Source of the DNA: JACVRW01 sp046735115
GTDB taxonomy: Bacteria; Actinomycetota; Thermoleophilia; Solirubrobacterales; Thermoleophilaceae
Assembly: GCA_046735115.1 (NCBI GenBank)
Contig: JBKPSR010000077.1
Coordinates: forward strand, 1 to 36,706
Direction: 5' to 3'
DNA: 36,706 nucleotides
Part shown: in pieces, positions 30,271-36,280 of the stretch
How the letters are laid out: each line of letters starts with the position of its first letter
How positions within the stretch are numbered: the first letter of the stretch is position 1
The notes under the pieces: generated by a model
What the model saw: the letters and a program-made list of their open reading frames with translations, nothing else
Databases searched by the model: none
Told to the model about the DNA's origin: nothing
Translations under genes and position numbers: made by a program

Positions 30271-30800
30271 CAGTGCGACAGCTTGTCGGGCTCGGGCAGG
30301 CAGCCGAGCAGGTTGGCGAGGCACCCGCTGTAGAAGCAGCGCCGCTGCGGCTTCGCCTTCGCGAAGGTGATTCGGTAGTCCGCCTCGAGCCAGGTTCGGC
30401 CGATGGTCGCCTTGCCCAGCACGCTGCCGTAGTCGAACGGAACAGGCTCCTCGGAGAGGTCCACGATCCTGTAGCCCTCGACGCCGTAGCCCGCCTCTCG
30501 CGCCGCCGCTGCGACCGCCCGGCTCTCGTCGCGGCCGGTGCGCGACTCCACCAGCGCGAGTTCCGCGTATCCGTGCTCGCGAAGCAGTGCTAACAACCGC
30601 TCGACGAGTGCTCGATCCGTGCCGGGCCGCCCCATCAGGTTGGGCTTCACCGCGATGCGGAACTCCTCGCGCGGCCGGCCGCTCTTCGCGCGCTCGCTCG
30701 ACCGACTCGATCAGGCCCGCTCGCTGCGTGATCCTCGCCGGCGCCTCTAGGCGTCGTGGCCCGTCTCGATGAAGACGGTCGCGTCCGATGCGGCCTCCGT
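30271..30800 (-). pseudogene. DUF362-family gene fragment (pseudogene)
   Basis: Remnant on the minus strand, its 3' end joined to the GMC fragment. Reading along the gene: ATVFIETGHDA (30750-30790) runs into TAG; a shifted frame continues EAPARITQRAGLIESVERARE; another shift gives SGRPREEFRIAVKPNLMGR; then an open stretch with ALVESRTGRDESRA, DLSEEPVPFDYGSVLG, TWLEADYRITFAK and CLANLLGCLPEPDKLSHC, where the gene ends at the junction. These are DUF362 landmarks (the KPN and the GCLP-x-x-DK region). At least two frameshifts plus loss of the C-terminal half show it is dead. DUF362 proteins are of unknown function, some with ferredoxin domains. A short complete-looking ORF here (30135-30650) is only the longest remaining piece. 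Confidence 0.65.
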
Positions 30801-30823
30801 CTGCCCGGAACCCAGCTCGGAAG

Positions 30824-30858
30824 GGGTCACCGCCCGACGCTACGCCGGGCGGTGACCC
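30824..30858 (-). terminator. Perfect 13-bp GC hairpin after the DoxX gene
   Basis: GGGTCACCGCCCG (30824-30836), loop ACGCTACGC, CGGGCGGTGACCC (30846-30858): perfect 13-bp stem, beginning 12 bases past the DoxX stop. No T run follows on the minus strand. Likely a U-less terminator or 3'-end stabiliser for doxX. Its stem is the longest perfect one I found in the window. Confidence 0.6.
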
Positions 30859-30870
30859 ATGACAACCGTT

Positions 30871-31326
30871 CTACGGACTTTGCGCAAACTCGGCCCGCGC
30901 GCCGTGTGCGGCCGCCAGCCGGGAGAGTGCGAGGGCGCCGATCAGGAGGCCGAAATCGCGCAGAGCGATGTCGCCGTAGCCCCCGACGAGGAGCAGGTTG
31001 AGGATGATCCCGCCGAGCCAGGCGGCCACGAGCAACCCGCCGAAGCGCGGTACGACTGCCACAACGAGGCCCGCCGCGATCTCCACCACGCCGACGATGT
31101 GCATGGCGTCCGCGGCGCTCCCTGGCAGGATGTCATTGAACTCCGTGGACAGGTAGCGCGTCCAGTCGTTCGTCAGCACCTCGGCGAACTTGTCGAGGCC
31201 GAACAGGATCGGCGCCACCGTGAAGGCGATCCGCAGGAGCATGAACGCCTGCGCCGAGGGGTCTCGGGTCAGGATCTCGCGCCTGGGGATCGGTATGGGT
31301 CGAAGAACTGCCGTAAGTGTGCTCAT
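30871..31326 (-). CDS. DoxX-family membrane protein
   Basis: 151 aa from the ATG at 31326 (MSTLTAVLRPIPIPRRE). Seen: four hydrophobic helices: AFMLLRIAFTVAPILFGLDKF, MHIVGVVEIAAGLVVAVVPRF, GGLLVAAWLGGIILNLLLVGG and DIALRDFGLLIGALALSRLAAA. The G-x-D-K-F after helix 1 and the Gly-rich third helix are typical of DoxX/SURF4-like proteins. Members have been linked to redox homeostasis and thiosulphate oxidation, and others to oxidative stress; none of this is shown here. It is divergent from an ECF sigma factor, with 72 bases between starts containing a CTTAC/GTAAG inverted repeat, so it may be a target of that sigma factor. A 13-bp hairpin follows the stop. Confidence 0.85.
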   Translation of the reverse strand: MSTLTAVLRPIPIPRREILTRDPSAQAFMLLRIAFTVAPILFGLDKFAEVLTNDWTRYLSTEFNDILPGSAADAMHIVGVVEIAAGLVVAVVPRFGGLLVAAWLGGIILNLLLVGGYGDIALRDFGLLIGALALSRLAAAHGARAEFAQSP

Positions 31327-31356
31327 GCCCCGGTTAGCGAGCGCCCTGAGGCGATT

Positions 31357-31374
31357 CTTACCCCCGGACGTAAG
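31357..31374. promoter_or_regulatory. Inverted repeat in the doxX/sigma gap
   Basis: CTTAC, 8 bases, GTAAG: a perfect 5-bp inverted repeat midway between the divergent starts. It could be a regulator site or part of an autoregulated sigma promoter. No standard ECF -35 (GGAAC-like) or -10 is recognisable here. The arms are short, so chance is possible. Confidence 0.3.
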
Positions 31375-31398
31375 CTTCGGCGCGCGCTGGTCGCCAAT

Positions 31399-32031
31399 AT
31401 GTGGATGACCGTGGCACTTGCCGGTCCGGCCGAGCGAAACTGGGTGGCTGCCCTGACAGCCGATGGCTTCGAGCGCGAGGAGGCGCTCGCGGATCTGCAC
31501 GACCTGCTTCTGCGGGCCGCGCGCTTCGAGATCGGCAGGCGCCGGGCCGCGCTCAGCCACGTGCGCGGAGAGGATCTCGACGATCTCGCCCTCCAGGCCG
31601 CCGACGACGCCATGGTCGCCGTGCTCGCAAAGCTGGGCGACTACCGCGGCGCCAGCCGCTTCACCACCTGGGCGTACAAGTTCGCGCTACTCGAGGCGGG
31701 GGTCAGGGTGCGCCGGCGGGCGTGGCAGGGCCGCGAGGTCGTGCTGGAGCCCGAGAGCTGGCCGGCGTTCGCCGCCGAGGACGCCTCCGTGGAGCGCCGC
31801 CAAGAGGCCGCGGAGCTTCTCGATGCCCTCCGGCAGGCGGTTCGCGACGACCTCACGGACCACCAGCGGGCGGTCTTCAGCGCGCTGGCGCTGAACGAAG
31901 TTCCGATCGACGTCTTGGCCGACCGCCTCGGCACGACCCGCGGGGCGCTCTACAAGACGCTGCACGACGCGCGTCGCAAGCTGCGCGCGCGACTCGTCGC
32001 GGCGGGCCACCTGGAGGAAGGAGACCGATGA
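31399..32031 (+). CDS. ECF-type RNA polymerase sigma factor
   Basis: 210 aa from the ATG at 31399 (MWMTVALAGPAERNWVAAL); an ATG two codons later is equally possible. The frame is open for 500 bases upstream, but that part is antisense to doxX. No Shine-Dalgarno precedes either ATG, so the message may be leaderless. Seen: region 2 about 35-105 (DLHDLLLRAARFEIGRRRA, DLDDLALQAADDAMVAVLAKLGDYRGASRFTTWAYKFAL in pieces, including the core-binding and -10-recognition helices), a linker, and region 4 about 150-205 (LTDHQRAVFSALALNEVPIDVLADRLGTTRGALYKTLHDAR in pieces), a clear -35-recognition HTH. Stop overlaps the anti-sigma ATG (ATGA), the usual coupling of ECF sigma and its inhibitor. Regulon unknown; divergent doxX is the first candidate target. 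Confidence 0.92.
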   Translation: MWMTVALAGPAERNWVAALTADGFEREEALADLHDLLLRAARFEIGRRRAALSHVRGEDLDDLALQAADDAMVAVLAKLGDYRGASRFTTWAYKFALLEAGVRVRRRAWQGREVVLEPESWPAFAAEDASVERRQEAAELLDALRQAVRDDLTDHQRAVFSALALNEVPIDVLADRLGTTRGALYKTLHDARRKLRARLVAAGHLEEGDR

Positions 32032-32240
32032 CCGAGCGCAACGACGAGCTGGAGCGGCTGCTGGGCCCGGACGGGCCGGACATCGGTTGCGACGAATGCT
32101 TCGAGCGACTCGACGAGTACGTGGAGCTGGAGCTGCGCGGCGCAAGAGCCGACGCTCGCATCCCCGGCATGCGCGAGCACCTCCGCGGCTGTCCCGCCTG
32201 CAACGAGGAGCACCGAAGCCTGCGGGCGCTCCTGTCCTGA
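32028..32240 (+). CDS. Soluble zinc-finger anti-sigma factor
   Basis: 70 aa, ATG in ATGA overlap with the sigma gene and preceded by GGAGG (GAGGAAGGAGACC). Seen: GCDECFERLDEYVELEL then MREHLRGCPACNEEHRSL, the zinc-binding anti-sigma signature H-x3-C-x2-C with a more N-terminal Cys (C-x2-C) in place. There is no transmembrane helix, so it is a soluble inhibitor of the RsrA/ChrR-N type rather than a membrane sensor. Such proteins hold the sigma factor until oxidation, metal change or another signal opens the zinc site. A thiol-redox signal fits the soluble form and the neighbouring DoxX, but the signal is inferred. Confidence 0.9.
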   Translation: MTERNDELERLLGPDGPDIGCDECFERLDEYVELELRGARADARIPGMREHLRGCPACNEEHRSLRALLS

Positions 32241-32304
32241 GCCTCAGACACGGCCGGCATGACGCGGCATCCCGTGGCCGCGGCGCCAGCTACGGTTAAG
32301 CCGC

Positions 32305-32901
32305 GTGTCCCTGGACTTCAGCGTCTATGAGCGGCTGAACGACTACGCCGCCCATCACGACAGGTTCGAGGACTTCCTTCGCTTCTTCTCGGTCGACGGC
32401 CAGATCGTGTTCATCGCGCTGCTCGCCGTGCTCTTCTTCGCGCGCGGGAAGTACCGCAGTCGCAACGGGCGGCACGGGGTCGCGGCAGCCGGGTTCAGCG
32501 CGCTGCTCGCGCTGGCGGTGGCCCACGCGATCGGCCACCTGTGGGACCGGCCGCGCCCCTACGAGGCCCATCCCGGCGACGCGCACCTGATGCTGCCGCT
32601 CTCGCACGACCCTTCGTTCCCCTCCGACCATGCCATCGCCGCCTTCGCGATCGCGGTGGCCATCTGCCTGAGACACCGGCGCGCCGGCCTGCTCGCGCTC
32701 GTGCTCGCGTCGCTCGTATCCGTCTCACGGGTCGCGCTCGGAACGCACTACCCGAGCGACGTGCTCGCGGGCGCGATCCTCGGGGCGTTGTGCGCGCTCG
32801 TCTTCTGGGTCCCGCCGGTGAGGCAGCGGCTCCATCGCCTGGCGGACTGGACCGGCGAGCTCTACGAGCGCCTCATCCCAGCGAGGCTGAGCCTCCGCTG
32901 A
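32305..32901 (+). CDS. PAP2-family membrane phosphatase
   Basis: 198 aa, GTG start. Seen: six predicted membrane helices (for example GQIVFIALLAVLFFA, GFSALLALAVAHAIG, AIAAFAIAVAICL) and the three acid-phosphatase motifs: C1 GHLWDRPRP, C2 PSFPSDHAI and C3 SRVALGTHYPSDVLAG with the catalytic His in C2 and C3. C1 lacks the usual Lys (K-x6-RP) and C2 has Asp for Gly in PSGH. Both changes occur in some bacterial relatives, so activity is likely but not certain. Family members dephosphorylate undecaprenyl diphosphate or phosphatidate on the outer face of the membrane. Undecaprenyl recycling would suit the glycan genes in this window, but this gene is far from them. Confidence 0.87.
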   Translation: MSLDFSVYERLNDYAAHHDRFEDFLRFFSVDGQIVFIALLAVLFFARGKYRSRNGRHGVAAAGFSALLALAVAHAIGHLWDRPRPYEAHPGDAHLMLPLSHDPSFPSDHAIAAFAIAVAICLRHRRAGLLALVLASLVSVSRVALGTHYPSDVLAGAILGALCALVFWVPPVRQRLHRLADWTGELYERLIPARLSLR

Positions 32902-32909
32902 CCGGCGCG

Positions 32910-32981
32910 GGCGGCTAGGCGCAGCACCTCGGCGGCGCGCCTGCCCGATCGCAGCGCGCCGTCCATCGGGGAGCCGTCGGT
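32910..32981 (-). pseudogene. Relic of a flavin-dependent amine oxidase-type C-terminus
   Basis: In the gap after the PAP2 gene the minus strand reads TDGSPMDGALRSGRRAAEVL, then RLAA. The pattern (S/Y)-x-M-(D/E)-GA-(V/L)-x-SG-x-x-AA-x-x-(V/I)-L closes the FAD-binding domain of amine oxidases and related HpnE/phytoene-desaturase-type enzymes. No other part of such a gene is present: upstream is unrelated and the frame runs on into the PAP2 antisense without a stop. About 24 residues of similarity is little, so chance cannot be excluded. If real, it marks a deleted gene. Confidence 0.35.
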
Positions 32982-32997
32982 TCTCCGCCAGCGATCT

Positions 32998-33039
32998 GGC
33001 GGCCATCCCGATGGTGGCCGGAGCCGCCGGCGGCCATCC
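32998..33039 (+). repeat. 11-bp direct repeat ahead of the small membrane gene
   Basis: GGCGGCCATCC occurs at 32998-33008 and 33029-33039, 31 bases apart start to start, in the noncoding gap. The spacer is Gly/Pro-codon-like GC-rich sequence. It could be a slippage or deletion scar next to the flavin oxidase relic, or a regulatory repeat. Nothing else in the gap is recognisable apart from AAAGGAG at 33053-33059, the ribosome site of the next gene. Confidence 0.4.
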
Positions 33040-33065
33040 TGCGAGCGAAAGCAAAGGAGATCGCG

Positions 33066-33329
33066 ATGTACCCGCCCGTGAGACAGCTGAAGCCCCTCAA
33101 GCCGCCCCCGACTCAGCCGCCCCGGCACAAGCTCGCTCTTCTCACATGGCTGGGCGCCTACCCGGTCATCACGATCATCCTCGCGGTGCTCGGCCCGGCG
33201 CTGATCTCGTGGCCGCTCGCTCTGAGGACCCTCGTGCTGAGCGTCCTGATGGTCGTCACGCTCACCTGGCTCGTGATGCCGGTCCTGACGCGGGCGCTCC
33301 GTTCGTGGCTCAGCCCGTCGGCCGGCTAG
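33066..33329 (+). CDS. Small two-helix membrane protein
   Basis: 87 aa, ATG with AAAGGAG six bases upstream. Seen: a Pro/Lys-rich N-terminus (PLKPPPTQPPRHK), then two hydrophobic helices: LALLTWLGAYPVITIILAVLG (about 23-43) and LRTLVLSVLMVVTLTWLVMPVL (about 53-74), and RALRSWLSPSAG at the end. The pattern of W-L-x-x-Y-P and M-x-x-x-T-x-x-x-M-P with a final R-x-x-x-x-W-L is the same as the membrane tail of some antibiotic-biosynthesis-monooxygenase-like proteins, and free-standing versions exist. It lacks any ABM domain. Function unknown. It converges on the lipoprotein gene with 24 bases between stops. Confidence 0.75.
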   Translation: MYPPVRQLKPLKPPPTQPPRHKLALLTWLGAYPVITIILAVLGPALISWPLALRTLVLSVLMVVTLTWLVMPVLTRALRSWLSPSAG

Positions 33330-33353
33330 CCGCTCGCCTGGCTCTCGTCGGGC

Positions 33354-33773
33354 TCAGTCGCAGTCGAGCGGCCCGTAGGCCTGCTTGAAGGAGTTCGCCA
33401 GCTCGTCCAGCGCGGCGCCCGCCCTCTTGCCGGCCTCCTCGCCGCTCGCCGTGCCTGAGACGACGTCGCCGGCGGCGCTCCTCAGCTCCGACTCGAAGCG
33501 CTGTGCCGCCTGCTCCACGTCCTTGCGCTGGTCGTCTGAGAGCTCGTCGCGCTCGTCGGCGATCTTCTTGAGGTCGTCGCGGATCGCCTTGAGATGGTTC
33601 GTCACCTGGTCGATGCTGGCGCTCGTGATCGTGAGGCCCGCGAGATCGTCCACGTGCTTCTGGATGTCGTCGCGCGCGTCGCAGACGCTGTTTTGGGCCT
33701 TCTCCTGGTCGGACTCGCCGCACGCGCCGAGAAGCGCGACCGACCCGAGCAGGGCGGCGAGGACCGGGATCAC
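33354..33773 (-). CDS. Putative lipoprotein
   Basis: 139 aa, GTG start; the next in-frame codons upstream reach a stop (TAG) without another start. Seen: a lipoprotein signal VIPVLAALLGSVALLGACGES with the lipobox L-x-G-A-C, Cys about 18. The start gives no basic residues ahead of the hydrophobic core, which is odd; the upstream codons (ADRRAR) would supply them but no start codon lies there. The mature part is almost all helical and charged: coiled-coil-like heptads in HLKAIRDDLKKIADERDEL and QRKDVEQAAQRFESEL, with two further Cys (SVCDARDD, PLDCD). No known domain. Likely anchored to the outer face of the membrane. Function unknown. Confidence 0.78.
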   Translation of the reverse strand: MIPVLAALLGSVALLGACGESDQEKAQNSVCDARDDIQKHVDDLAGLTITSASIDQVTNHLKAIRDDLKKIADERDELSDDQRKDVEQAAQRFESELRSAAGDVVSGTASGEEAGKRAGAALDELANSFKQAYGPLDCD

Positions 33774-33834
33774 GCGTGCTCGTCGATCGGCTGCCGTAAC
33801 GCGCTGAAGCTACCCACGCCACGGGTGAACGCTC

Positions 33835-33853
33835 ATCACCCGGTCCGGGTGAT
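33835..33853. repeat. Perfect 19-bp palindrome upstream of the lipoprotein gene
   Basis: ATCACCCGG-T-CCGGGTGAT, perfect 9-bp arms around one base, in the 132-base gap between the lipoprotein start (33773) and the M1 peptidase stop (33906). Centre is 71 bases upstream of the lipoprotein GTG and 62 past the peptidase stop, so it fits an operator. A hairpin with a one-base loop is not a stable terminator. The rest of the gap shows nothing recognisable. Confidence 0.5.
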
Positions 33854-33905
33854 CGCCGTGGAGCTCGCCTACGGACGGGCGTGGTCGACGCGGAGCCCGA
33901 CTAGC

Positions 33906-35323
33906 TCACCATTTCTTCGGCTTCTCCGGCGTGTACAGCCAGACCTGGAAGAAGTTCGAGAGATCCTGTCCGGAGATCTCCTCGGACAGCGCGATGAACT
34001 CCTCCGTGGTCGCGGTGCTGTACCGGTGATCGGCAGCCCAGGTCCGCAGGATCTCGAAGAAGGGTGCGTCGCCGATCTTCTCCCGCAGCGCCTGCAGCGT
34101 CATCGCACCTCGCCGGTAGACCGCGCGCGCGAACATCGTGTCGCGCTGGGGATCCGCGACCACGATGTCCCAGAACGGGTCGTTGGCCTTCCGGCTGTAG
34201 TCCAGCTCGAAGTCCTCGTGGGCCGTGCGCACCCCCTGGTGCTCGTCCCACAGGTACTGCGCGAAGCTGGCGAAGCCCTCGTTCAGCCAGATCTCCTTCC
34301 AGGTTCGCACCGCCACCGAGTCGCCGAACCACTGGTGCGCGAGCTCGTGCGCGATCGTGCTGGTGCTGCGCACGGCCGAGTACAGGGGCCGCGTCTGCGT
34401 CTCGAGCGAGAAGCCGATGCTCTGGCCGTTTGTAGGTGGCGTTGTCCGCGATGGCCCCGGTCGAGTCGAACGGGTACGTGCCGAAGGTCTTGTCCCACAG
34501 GTCGGTCGCCTCGGCGGTCGTGTCGTAGAAGAAGTCCATCGCCGCCGGGTTGCTCTGGAGCAGCGTGGGATCCAGGCCCACCGTCTCCGGGATCCCGCCG
34601 GGCGTCGTACCGTTCTTGAACTGCCAATGGCCGATATCGGCCGTGGCCAGATAGTTCGACATCGGATGGGCCTCGTCCCAGACCCAGGTCCCCTTGGGAC
34701 CCGACACGGTGTGCTTCACGAGGTTCCCGTTCGCGATCACCTCGAGATCGGCGGGAACGGTCACCCGGAACGTCCAGGTTGCCTTGTCGCTCGGATGGTC
34801 GTTCAGCGGGATCCAGGTAGACGTCGCGTTGGGCTCGTCGCCCATGAACGCCCCGTCGTCGGTGTGGATGAAGCCATAGGGGGAGCCGAAGACGATCGGC
34901 GAGCCGACGATCGTCTCGGGCACGCCGCCGTAGCTGACTTCCACGATGAATGTGGACCCGTTCGCGATCACCGCGCTCGGCGTGATGACGAGCTCCTGGC
35001 CATCGCGGGTGAAGCCGGCCTTGTGGCCGTTCACGTCGACCGAGTTGACCGTGAGCTGCTGGAGGTCGAGGTCGAAGCGGGACAGGTTCTGCGTCGCCGT
35101 CGCCGTGATCTTGTTGCTGGCGTCCAGCCGATCCGTCGCCGGGTCGTACGAGAAGGTCAGGTCGTAGTGCTGGACGTCATAGCCGCCGTTTCCCTCGAGG
35201 GGGAGTACGGATCGCCGATCCCAGGGGCGCCTGGACTGTACGTCTGGCTGAGGCTGTTCCCGCGCTCAGGGCACAGCACAAGGCGGACCCCAACAGGATC
35301 AACAGGACACGGATGCGGTTCAT
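33906..35323 (-). pseudogene. M1-family metallopeptidase with three frameshifts
   Basis: Secreted zinc aminopeptidase, broken in this sequence. Pieces along the gene: frame A, ATG 35323, MNRIRVLLILLGSALCCAL (signal peptide); frame B from about 35254, QTYSPGAPGIGDPY; frame C from about 35205, PLEGNGGYDVQHYDL, continuing to 34440, with FDLDLQQLTVNSV, VPADLEVIANGN and GAIADNATY; frame D from 34429, GQSIGFSLETQTRPLYSAVRS then the active site HELAHQWFGD and NEGFASFAQYLW (H-E-x2-H-x18-E zinc site), to the TGA at 33906. The joins look like single-base changes: two 1-base deletions near 35254 and 35205, and one extra base in the AAA at 34429-34431. M1 peptidases trim N-terminal residues. Either a pseudogene or sequencing errors; apart from the joins, codon use and conservation look intact. 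Confidence 0.82.
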
Positions 35324-35355
35324 GGTGCCTCCCCCCGGATGCTCCGACTACCGCT

Positions 35356-35370
35356 CCGGGCTATACCCGG
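35356..35370 (-). terminator. Short hairpin after the methyltransferase gene
   Basis: CCGGG, loop CTATA, CCCGG, a 5-bp stem starting 27 bases past the methyltransferase stop. The 73-base gap to the peptidase start has no other recognisable feature. Weak evidence. Confidence 0.25.
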
Positions 35371-35396
35371 GGCGGCGGAAAGGGTGCACGAATCGC

Positions 35397-36233
35397 TCAG
35401 AGCTCGGCGCGCGTGCCCACGGCCAGCAGGTACTCCTTCTCGAAGCGCGCCCGCTCGGGCGTACCGAGGTTCCACTCGTCGGCGAACGCGTCGAGCGTGG
35501 CATCGAACTCCGCGGCCTGGCCCTGCCGTTCCGCGTTGGCGCGGGCGACGAGGGTCGGGCCGTAGTGGGACTTGAAGTGCTCGGCGTAGTCGCCCGCGCG
35601 CTCGAACTGCGTGAGCTCGAGGACGTCGTGTTCGAGCGTGTGCCAGCTCACGCGGCCGCCGAAGAGACCATGCAGGTGCTCCTCGCTGCCCCATAGCGGC
35701 GGCGGCTGCGCGCCCGGCGGGGGCGGGGGCGCGAAGGGGCCCATGGACTTGAAGAGCTGCCCGACCATGCCCTGGGGCGTCCAGTTCAGTAGCGCGATCG
35801 TGCCCCCGGGATGACAGACTCGCACGAGCTCGTCGGCGGCAGCCTGGTGGTGCGGGGCGAACATCACGCCGATCGCCGACAGCACGAGGTCGAACGACTC
35901 GTCCTCGAACGGGAGGTTCTCCGCGTCGGCGGTGACCCAGTCGAGCTCGACGCCCTCGGCCTCGGCCTTACGGCGCCCGGCCTCGAGCAGCTCTGGGGCC
36001 AGGTCGCTTGCGGTGACGTCTGCGCCGGCGCGAGCGGCCGGGATCGACGCGTTGCCGCTGCCGGCGGCCACATCGAGCACCCGCAGGCCCGGCAGTACCC
36101 GAGCGGCGTCGGTCAGCCTCACGCCGAGCGGAAGGAGCCAGCTTTCGACCATCGATGGGTAGTCCCCCGAGGCCCACATCTTGCGGTGACGCTCCTTGAG
36201 CTGAGCGTCGCTGGGAGCGGTGGCTGTGTTCAT
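35397..36233 (-). CDS. Class I SAM-dependent methyltransferase
   Basis: 278 aa, ATG start. Seen: motif I VLDVAAGSGNASIPAAR (glycine-rich SAM site, about 51-67), acidic strand-2 end TASDLAPELL, motif post I DAENLPFEDESFDLVLSAIGVMF with the UbiE-type LPF-x-D-x-SFD sequence, and motif III GGTIALLNWTPQG. The C-terminal half (about 165-278) has a Pro-rich loop (PFAPPPPPGAQPPP) and an acceptor-binding helical part. The type matches UbiE/menaquinone-like Methyltransf_11 and 25 enzymes; the acceptor is unknown. No other operon member is evident; the peptidase pseudogene follows on the same strand 73 bases away, the LuxR gene is 47 bases upstream. Confidence 0.88.
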   Translation of the reverse strand: MNTATAPSDAQLKERHRKMWASGDYPSMVESWLLPLGVRLTDAARVLPGLRVLDVAAGSGNASIPAARAGADVTASDLAPELLEAGRRKAEAEGVELDWVTADAENLPFEDESFDLVLSAIGVMFAPHHQAAADELVRVCHPGGTIALLNWTPQGMVGQLFKSMGPFAPPPPPGAQPPPLWGSEEHLHGLFGGRVSWHTLEHDVLELTQFERAGDYAEHFKSHYGPTLVARANAERQGQAAEFDATLDAFADEWNLGTPERARFEKEYLLAVGTRAEL

Positions 36234-36280
36234 GGCGGGAACGTACGCCGCGCCACGGGCCCATACATCGGGCGTTCTCC

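Noticed and set aside
30234..30593. 119-aa plus-strand ORF
   Set aside because: It is the antisense of the DUF362 remnant; no independent support.
30859..31398. N-terminal extension of the sigma factor frame
   Set aside because: Antisense to doxX; sigma region 2 needs only the part from 31399.
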